In this document: positions 57,488 to 64,000 of the stretch, one piece after another
How the letters are laid out: each line of letters opens with the position of its first letter
How positions within the stretch are numbered: the stretch's first letter is position 1
Origin: Wurfbainia villosa
Lineage: Eukaryota > Streptophyta > Magnoliopsida > Zingiberales > Zingiberaceae
Assembly (NCBI GenBank): GCA_025175895.1
Contig: CM045993.1
Coordinates: forward strand, 64,050,621-64,114,620
Direction of reading: 5' to 3'
Length of the DNA: 64,000 bases
Translations under genes and position numbers: made by a program
Notes under the pieces: generated by a model
The model's input: the letters and a program-made list of their open reading frames with translations, nothing else
Told to the model about the DNA's origin: nothing
Database searches by the model: none

Positions 57488-58886
57488 TGTTGGAGGATCG
57501 GTGGCAACCTAGAAGGAGGTGAATGGCCCAAATTGCATGTACGGTGGAAATCGTCCGTTCGTCGCATGCTCGTCTACAATACTCGTTAATGCACAGCGGA
57601 AATAATATTAATACGAATACAAAAGACACAAGCACAAATACGACACATGATATATGTGATTAAGAACCTTAGGGTTCCTACTCCACGGCATGAGCTCAAC
57701 GAGCTCGTGTTATGCGCACGACACTAACAACACTCCTTCTCGACAACACATCAGAGGTTGAGAAATCTCGTACAAGAAAATACACTAAGTAGTACAAGCA
57801 AATAGAAATACAAGAAGAAATACAAGTAAAGAACACTTTACATACTTCGCTTTGAACACTCGCTTGTAGCTTGCTTTGGATTGCTCTTGAAGGACTTGAA
57901 TGCAGCAGCAATTCCCCTTCAAAATCTTTCCAAAAGTCTTGGAGAAATCTTCCATCTCAAGCTCCATTTATAACCTGCATCGAGAAGATTCCGCATCCAT
58001 CAGTTGACTGATCATGACCATCAATCGACTGCTCCTATAGTCATTGTCTCACAATGACTTAATCCACGCTGGACAAGTTCCAAATCGGCCCGCGGCCGAC
58101 CAGAATCGGCGCGCCTAATTGGCTACGGAGCGTTCTGTGCCCGTGACACTTTCCATCAGTCGACTGCCGTCCCTTGAAAGTCAACTACTGTCGACAATAG
58201 TCGATTGCCAATACTTGGTATTCAACTGCCAGGCCACATAATGCAGTCTAACACCAGTCGATTGCCATCAACTTGAATCAGTCGAATCGACACCTATGCT
58301 AGTTGACTGCTATCGATTAAAACCTCAAACACCAAGTTGTTTGAGTATCCGACCGTCGGATAAAACCTCAAAAACCATGTTTGACACTCAGTCTTAGCCA
58401 CTTGACTAAGTCCACCTCATCTCTCATGGAGTTCCCCAACGAAGCTCTCTTCCCTCAGCCTATGTCCCTCGGATGCACCAAGTGCACAACTTTGCAATAC
58501 CATACTTAGTATCTCTTGCACTCGAAGTCTGCTTCCCTTGGGCCTCACTCCATTCGCTCCCCGTTCGACGGTCGCTCGGATGCACCAAGCGCACGGCTTC
58601 GCAATGTCATCCTTCACGGACTTAAGGACCACGAGCCTAGTGAATTTGCCATGTGCTCAAGACTTACCAAACCAAGCATCATGCTTGGATTTTCCTTGCC
58701 AAGCCCATGCTTGGACTTTCCCAACACCAAGCCTCATGCTTGGACTTTTCACTACCAAGGCTATACACTTGGATTAACGTGGTCAACCCATGTTGGACTT
58801 CTCATAAAAATTCCATGTCATAAGTTTTGTCTAACATCAAAATATAGTTCAAGTCGAACTCGAGTCCTGGGCCGATTGCACCAACA
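57488..58886 (-). repeat. Z 5' LTR
   Basis: 1,399 bp, TGTTGGAGGATCGG to GCACCAACA on the + strand. Compared with the 3' LTR, the stretch after ctggacaagttcc (58082-58122) is a GC-rich segment in place of a stretch holding several cagtcgactg motifs. Confidence 0.9.
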
Positions 58887-59240
58887 CCTACCACGAAATT
58901 GAGTGGTGGCTATTAATTCACACTTTCAACAACAAAATTACATATTCCACAAAGGTATCCTTAGATTCTGCTGCAGGTGGATCTTAATAAACAAGACGAT
59001 CGAGGAAGCTGAAGAATTAATCTAGGAGGTGGCTTAAAAACATTATCAATGGGCCTCCAAAAGGAACCACTCCGCTCAAGGTGCAGGAAAATATTTTGTC
59101 AACTCAATAGATCACCTAGCAGTCAAAATGGAAGCATTGAATAGATGATTGATGCACGTGAACGCGACCTCAAATCTTGCGATGGGAACCGTCGAGAACT
59201 CGAAGCACACTCTCATGCTCAAAGCCCGCAAGTCCACAGA
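58887..59240 (+). pseudogene. element X gag, second part
   Basis: It continues the frame cut at 29184. After a shifted stretch (the family has a region of DAAAGGSLMNKT type) the frame reads EVA, a stop, then KHYQWASKRNHSAQGAGKYF, VNSIDHLAVKMEALNR and LMHVNATSNLAMGTVENSK. The IDHLAVKMEAL block is the conserved region before the Gag zinc finger in Athila/Tat elements; Y has the equivalent INSIDHREARMYTL. The gag is cut at 59240 by the LTR of Y. Confidence 0.75.
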
Positions 59241-60526
59241 TGTCGTCAAGTAATAAAAAAGATTATCGATCCCACAGGGACTGAGATTCGAGTACAGATT
59301 GGTTTAGTGGATGTTATTATTCGATGTTCCATTCTAATGGTTGTGATGACAAGGGTTGTCGACGGTCCTAACTCTAGTACAGTGTCACATAGAGGAAGAG
59401 AAGGGTTGCTACTAGTCTTTTGAGGGAATTCTAGGATTTCGATTTCGCTTATGTGTCATAGAACATGCTATAAATTGGGTATTATCTAGACATCTAACTA
59501 TGGTCTTGTGTAAGAGACATCATACACTTCCCCGATGAGCCTTCGCATCTATCGGGAACTACCCCTGTCATACCAGGTCACCCCTGGCTTTAGGATGGGT
59601 AGGTAGTACAAGGATGCCAAATCAATCCCTATGATGAGTCGGAACGTGTCCCATTTCCGACTCTATAACACCCTTCTATCTACGGTTACCAGAGATGAGG
59701 CCAACCCTTAGGTTCTTCCTTTGTTCTCCTAAATCTTTGATACGAGGGTTGTACCCCCTCGTATAGGCTATGCACAGTAAATAGAAGGCCAAAACAAATA
59801 GCTATCAATCGAAACAATCACCAATTGCAAATATGATTTCAAGAATATAAATATATTTGAAATAACATGTTTTACGCATACAAACTACTCCTTAATTCTA
59901 GAATAGGAAAATATACTCCATAAATACGAGAAGAGAAATACAAAGCATATTAAAATTCATAGAAACAATGTAAATTGAGCAAAGAACATGAATTACAATG
60001 CACTTTGGCTCTCTTCTCCAGCGTTGATGTGCAGAACTCGATCCTCGAGCTGCCTTCTTCCTCTCCGTTGCGAGTTCTCGAAACTTTTTGGGTGTCGGAG
60101 TGTTGTCCCGACCATCGTTCCTCCCCTCTAGGGTTTGGGCGTAGCTTCCTTTATATAGACATCAGGCTGGATCTCCCCGAAATCTAGAAAAAAATTGAAT
60201 CGCTTAGAAATCGCCCAGCATCACACGACCATGTGGATTCATACGACAAGGCTGTGTGTTGCACTGGGGTGTGTGCCATGTGGATTCAAAGGGCCAGGGT
60301 GTGTGTCCTTATGTTCTACTTGCCAAATGTCTTCTTTTCACTTCAAAAGTGTGTCATTTTTCCTGTAGAATGTTGTCCTGCACACAAGAGTACAAAGAGC
60401 AGATCTTCGAATCAGAAAATAGGAAATGCATGCAAAATAAAGTGAAATATGCAAGAATAAAATACAAAATGCAATGGGATGTGAGTGAAAACTACTCCTA
60501 AAATCCTATATATTTTGCTCACATCA
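59241..60526 (-). repeat. probable 3' LTR of Y
   Basis: TGTCGTCAAG to GCTCACATCA on the + strand (TG...CA), about 1.29 kb, directly preceded on the - strand by a purine stretch gtctgggagaat. The end includes ttatcgatcccacagggact, a phrase I associate with Athila/Tat-type LTR ends in plants. No partner LTR is in the window, so the limits are inferred from the X gag break and the purine tract. Confidence 0.55.
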
Positions 60527-61391
60527 ATTCTCCCAGACATAAATCTTTGCTTGTCCTCAAGAAAATCTCAGTGCCATGAAATTTTAAAAAGCATTGTTCC
60601 ATACTTTCTTGTCAACTAGATTTATCAAGGTGGTATTTGCATTCAAAGCAAAATAGATATGTTCTAAAATTTCACAAAGTTAGCTTCTCGTGCACGTGCT
60701 AAGCGAATCTTTTTAGGGGATACTCGTTCCATGGTAAGTTAAGTCATCATCCTATAGCTTTCTTAAGGTCTCTAGCTCTTAGGCACTTACTTGCCCAAAG
60801 CGAGGGGCGTTCCCTAGATCCAGCACAAAGTCTCAAAAGCGTGCTCGATATTGAGAGAAATTTGTAGGTGTTTCCCCACTAACCTAACTTGGTCTCAAAA
60901 GGGAAGCTAACCATTTCCACCCACGACAACTATTTTTTTTATCCCTCATAATATCTTTTTTTTTTGGGATTTTAATTTTTTCGAATGGGCTTCCACAATC
61001 TGAGCATCTCCAATAACTAAAATGCTAAATCTAGAGTCACCTATGGATTCCAAAGTACTAGACTACTGAGATGAATCATAACTAGGTACATACTAGATTT
61101 TCCCTTTCAAAATGTTCTTCATGTGTAGGTGTGTAAATAAAAGCTAACCAATGTAAGTCTAGAACATTTATTAGAGCAAATAAAATAAAATACCACGAGG
61201 TAAATGAAGCTAAGCTACCCATGGAAATAACCCATGAAGAAAACAATAAAAGTACTACTGAGGCAGCTTATCGATAGCAAAAACTAAGTTTTGAAAGAAA
61301 CTAAACAACCTATGCATGAACAAATGAATGCTAACTAAAATTCAAATATTATGAAAGAAACTACTGCTAGAAATAAAATAAGTCAAAACTT
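60527..61391 (-). other. Y 3' untranslated region
   Basis: Non-coding. It starts, on the - strand, after the purine tract tgtctggggggtggtacc (about 61393-61411) and ends at a second purine tract, ttatgtctgggagaat (60527-60545), next to the LTR. Sequence like tgaggacaagcaaagattta (about 60545-60565) is typical of the pol 3' end region in Tat-like elements. No gene seen. Confidence 0.5.
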
Positions 61392-61429
61392 GGGGTACCA
61401 CCCCCCAGACATAAGTGAAACATACCTCA

Positions 61430-61870
61430 AACATGGTGGATGAGGTGGAAAGTCTGGTAGCCTCGGCATGTCTGGCTCTTTAAAGAACCTGGTGCTCAGC
61501 CCCTGATGCCACATGTACATATCGTCGATCTGAGAGCTGGTGGATGCAGCGACTGCTCTATGCTCCTCCTCCCTAGCCCAATGTGCCTACTGGCACGCAT
61601 GTGTTGTCTGACTTCCTGATGGTAGGCAGCCTCTTCCTGGCGATGGGCAGCCTCCTCCTGGAAGTATATATACAGGGCTCGTCATAGAACTCCTCAGCCT
61701 ACTGGAAGTGCTACCATAAGCCATAAAACTCTGCATGCATGTAAGAGTTGTGCTCCTCCCATCGCTGCCCTTGTGACTGCTACTCGGTGTATATGTCATC
61801 AAGGCACGATCGGAGCTCTGAGAAGTCGTAGGTAGCTGTACCTACATCCTTCTCAATAGTAGAAGAAAAA
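61430..61870 (-). pseudogene. short Y-specific frame of unknown function
   Basis: On the - strand a frame with several stops reads VGTATYDFSELRSCLDDIYTE, interrupted, then QGQRWEEHNSYMHAEFYGLW and EEAAHRQEEAAYHQEVRQHM. It is rich in Glu, Gln and His, with a likely helical repeat (EEAAxxQ). I do not recognise it. It sits where pol would end, just before the purine tract, so it may be an extra element protein or the remnant of one. Confidence 0.4.
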
Positions 61871-62104
61871 ATGGTGGTGCAGGTGCAGGTGCAAGCTCGC
61901 GTTGTAGACTAGATGGGCTCAAAATGATTTTTGCTTCTTCCTAGCAAGTTCTTTCTAATCCTAAACTATTTGCAAAAACATAAGTGACCATAAATCAAAG
62001 TCTAAATTATACACAAGAATGCAGAAAGATTAAAAACACGTAAAATTAAACTTGGGTTTCCTCTCAAGAATCGCTTTGTTTAAGGTCTTTTATCTCGACC
62101 ATAC

Positions 62105-62690
62105 TCCATTATCTCAACTTGGCTCCAGTGGTTCTGTAAACCTCCATTCATCTGTCTTTGTGTTGTCTTCCAGTGGGTTGGGCTTAACCCTGCTAAAAGT
62201 GTAGCCGTCTAAGAAGGGAGCTTTACACCCTGAGAGGTTGAAGATGATGATCTCGTCGTCTACTTCCAAGGAGATCTTGTGCGCCTTCATGCCTATGCAT
62301 GCTCCCGTAGTTGCCAGAAAGGGTCTTCACAAGATGATGGGATTCTGGGGGTTTAGTCCTGTGTCTAATATGATAAAATCTATGGGTATGACAAAATTCT
62401 CAATCACCACAGTTACATGTTCTAGAATGCCAATGGGCTCCTTGATCGTGTCATCCGCCATGCAAATACCTATGCCCGTTGGTTGTATACTGCCCAACCC
62501 CATCTATAGGTAGAATGTGAAGGGCATCACGCTAACTAATGAACCTAAATCACATAGCACTACATCGAAGCTCTCACCATAAATCGTGCAGGGTATAATA
62601 AATTCACCAGGGTCCCCAAGCTTGGGTGGGATTTTATCTTCGATTTTAGCATGGATTGGCAAGGTAGATATCATGGTCGTACATCCCTTA
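62105..62690 (-). pseudogene. Y protease (Athila/Tat-type retropepsin)
   Basis: On the - strand: IEDKIPPKLGDPGEFIIPCT, IYGESFDVVLCDLGSLVSVM with the active-site Asp in DLGS (about 62541-62558), a single TAG after TFYL, then GLGSIQPTGIGICMADDTIK, EPIGILEHVTVVIENFVIP, IILWRPFLATTGACIG (family ILGRPFLAT) and KISLEVDDEIIIFNL. Spacing and order match Athila/Tat proteases. Family DLGA/S is conserved; ILGRP reads ILWRP. The frame ends near 62105 with no RT behind it. Confidence 0.82.
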
Positions 62691-62839
62691 GTGAATCTAT
62701 TTTTCTATGCTACTCTCTCACTGCACACTCCCTCTTTTTTGACCCAACTCGACTCAGGTAATGATGAAGAACTATCCATGGTTTACGCTACGGTTTGGGC
62801 TATTTGGGCCACTTGTGTTTCCAACATTCTCGTGTGACT

Positions 62840-63664
62840 TGCAAGACCATCAATAGTGGCCTTCAAATCCTTAAGTGAATCTTTTGATTTTTGATGTTGG
62901 TGTCGAAATTTTTCATTGGCCTTCGTTTGGGTAGCAATGAAGTCTTCCATCATCAGTTATAGCCTAGACTTCTGTGGTTGCGCATTGCCCTATTGCTGCC
63001 CATATCCTTCGAATGGTTGGAAATTTCCCAAGTTATTCATATAGAAAAAATTTGGGTTGTTCCCCCATACAAGATTGTAAGTTCTGGAATGGGCCTTTGA
63101 TTGTGGTCCCCAACTGCATCAACATGCTTGATCTGCTCTTCTAAGCTGCCCTGCCCTCCATAATAGTCCTCTTGATATGCTAATGCTCCCTCTCTGAAAG
63201 TATTGGCTTCACTTGCAGAAATAGGATTTAGAGAGTCGAACTGTCTGCTAAGTGTGTACATCCTTGCCTCTCGGTGGTCTATGGAGTTGATAGCATATCA
63301 TCCCACTATAGGAGCTAGGTGACTACGCTCGGAACCCCATTGATGGTAGTTTTGGGCCACCTCTTCAATCAACTCCTCTGCTTCCTCGATAGTCTTGTTC
63401 ATTAGTTCTCCTCCTGCAGCAGAATCGAGGGACACTTTTTTTAACATACGTGATCCCATTATAGATGATGTGGATCACCGGCCACCTTTCCAGTCCATGA
63501 TGGGGGCATTAGTAGAGTAGTCCCTTGTAGCGATCTCAGGCTTCGAATAAAGACTCCCCTTCCTTCTGACAGAAGCTCATGATTAGATAGCGCATGTGAG
63601 CAGTCTTTCTTAGTGGGAAAAATTTGTTCAAAAACTGCTGCTCACACTGCTCCCATGTAGTAAT
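62840..63664 (-). pseudogene. Y gag, interrupted by a copia LTR
   Basis: On the - strand the frame starts inside TTWEQCEQQFLNKFFPLRKT at the insertion point. It continues HMRYLIMSFCQKEGESLFEA, a TAG, and CPHHGLERWPVIHIIYNG, shifts near VKK/SLDSAAGGELMNKTIEEA, then reads YHQWGSERSHLAPIVG and the frame 63037-63261 with SIDHREARMYTLSRQFDSLN. Block order equals X gag (28649-29184 and 58887-59240), so both are the same kind of gypsy Gag, in opposite orientation. Confidence 0.8.
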
Positions 63665-64000
63665 TGTTGGAACGTCGGTGGCCGGCTAGAGGGGGGTGAA
63701 TAGCCCTAATCGCGTGTACGATGAAATTCGATCGCGTTCATCTCTACAATTCTTGTTAACACAGCAGAAATATAAAATACAAAACAAATATGAAGACGAA
63801 TACACAATCACACAAATACACATGATGTACGTGGTTCGGAACCTTAGGGTTCCTACTCCACGGGTGAGCTCAACGAGCTCGTGTTATGCGCACGACACTA
63901 ACAACACTCCTCGACAACACGTCCGAGGTGGAAAAACCTCGTACAAGAAATTACAAATAGTAATATACAAGATTAATGCTAATACAAAGACACTAAGAAA
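63665..64000 (-). repeat. copia LTR related to the Z LTR, running off the window
   Basis: TGTTGGAACGTCGGTGGCCGG, then ctagaggggggtgaatagcc and gctcaacgagctcgtgttat match the first about 330 bp of the Z LTRs (29185-29520 and 57488-57820). It is inserted in Y gag; gtaat at 63660-63664 is the expected left target duplication. Whether it is a solo LTR or a whole element cannot be seen. Confidence 0.82.

Larger units (their letters stand above)
29185..58886 (-). mobile_element. Z: gag-only copia-type element, host of six nested insertions
   Basis: Two LTRs (29185-30582, 57488-58886) on the - strand, with primer site and purine tract. The target duplication is tctac (29180-29184) and cctac (58887-58891), one C/T difference. 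After removing solo LTRs A, B, C and D, the CACTA element and copia-2, about 6 kb remain: two 1.4-kb LTRs, a collinear gag of four pieces and about 1.6 kb non-coding. No protease active site, integrase or RT could be read anywhere in the remainder. It interrupts the gag of X. I infer a non-autonomous, gag-carrying element whose pol functions came from a relative such as SIRE-1. Confidence 0.82.
59241..63664 (-). mobile_element. Y: Athila/Tat-like gypsy element with gag and protease but no RT or integrase (partial)
   Basis: On the - strand the order is gag (62840-63664), protease (62225-62680), a short extra frame (61430-61860), two tgtctggg purine tracts and a probable 3' LTR (59241-60526). 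Between protease and the extra frame only about 350 bp remain, far too little for RT, RNase H and integrase. The 5' part is cut by a copia LTR at 63665. Its left end abuts X gag with acaga at 59236-59240 as the expected target duplication. X and Y belong to related families in opposite orientation. Confidence 0.72.

Noticed and set aside
1..64000. Endogenous pararetrovirus or other integrated virus
   Set aside because: All RT and integrase motifs fit Ty1/copia or Ty3/gypsy elements bounded by LTRs; no movement-protein or coat-protein block was seen.

Overview
This window is a nest of plant transposable elements. I find no intact host gene, rRNA gene or functional tRNA gene. Every coding stretch belongs to a Ty1/copia or Ty3/gypsy LTR retrotransposon, or to an exon carried inside a CACTA DNA transposon. 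The element types (Tekay/Del-like chromovirus with LTRs near 3.1 kb, SIRE-like copia, Athila/Tat-like gypsy gag, CACTA) and the initiator-Met-tRNA primer sites TGGTATCAGAGC point to a flowering plant with a large repetitive genome. It may be a monocot, but the sequence does not prove that.

The order of insertion can be read from 5-bp target duplications and from reading frames that resume after each insert. The oldest visible layer (X) is an Athila/Tat-like gypsy gag on the + strand, in two pieces (28649-29184 and 58887-59240). To its left lies gypsy-1, a Tekay-like chromovirus that begins before the window and ends at 28648. Its integrase region abuts copia-1 (before 1 to about 5178), and its 3' LTR is split by gypsy-2 (8977-28461, duplication ctatt/ctgtt). 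Gypsy-2's integrase is in turn split by a SIRE-like copia with both LTRs, SIRE-1 (16534-24752, - strand, duplication gtagg).

X itself is split by Z (29185-58886, - strand, duplication tctac/cctac), a copia-type element with about 1.4-kb LTRs and a gag but no visible pol. Z has absorbed six further insertions: solo LTR C (30747-32057, tgtct), solo LTR D (32368-34294, ctttt), a CACTA transposon (34882-39595), solo LTR A (40349-43783, acttt), solo LTR B (44146-47550, ttctt) and the two-LTR copia-2 (48261-57063, tcttg). Removing the inserts leaves a collinear Z gag and a Z of roughly 6 kb.

On the right, Y (59241 to beyond the window, - strand) is a second Athila/Tat-like element with gag and protease but no RT or integrase. 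It lies in the end of the X gag and is itself interrupted at 63665 by a copia LTR related to Z that runs off the window.

The most notable features are the CACTA element carrying a spliceable exon that resembles a plant bromodomain/WD40 (BRWD/PHIP-like) gene, the gag-only element Z, an LTR family that carries a fossil primer-binding site inside its own end, and a divergent pair of about 3.4-kb solo LTRs that share a tRNA-like module. All retroelement genes carry stops, frameshifts or domain losses, so nothing here looks capable of moving by itself. Most of the nonsense codons look like C-to-T decay, as expected in methylated plant repeats.
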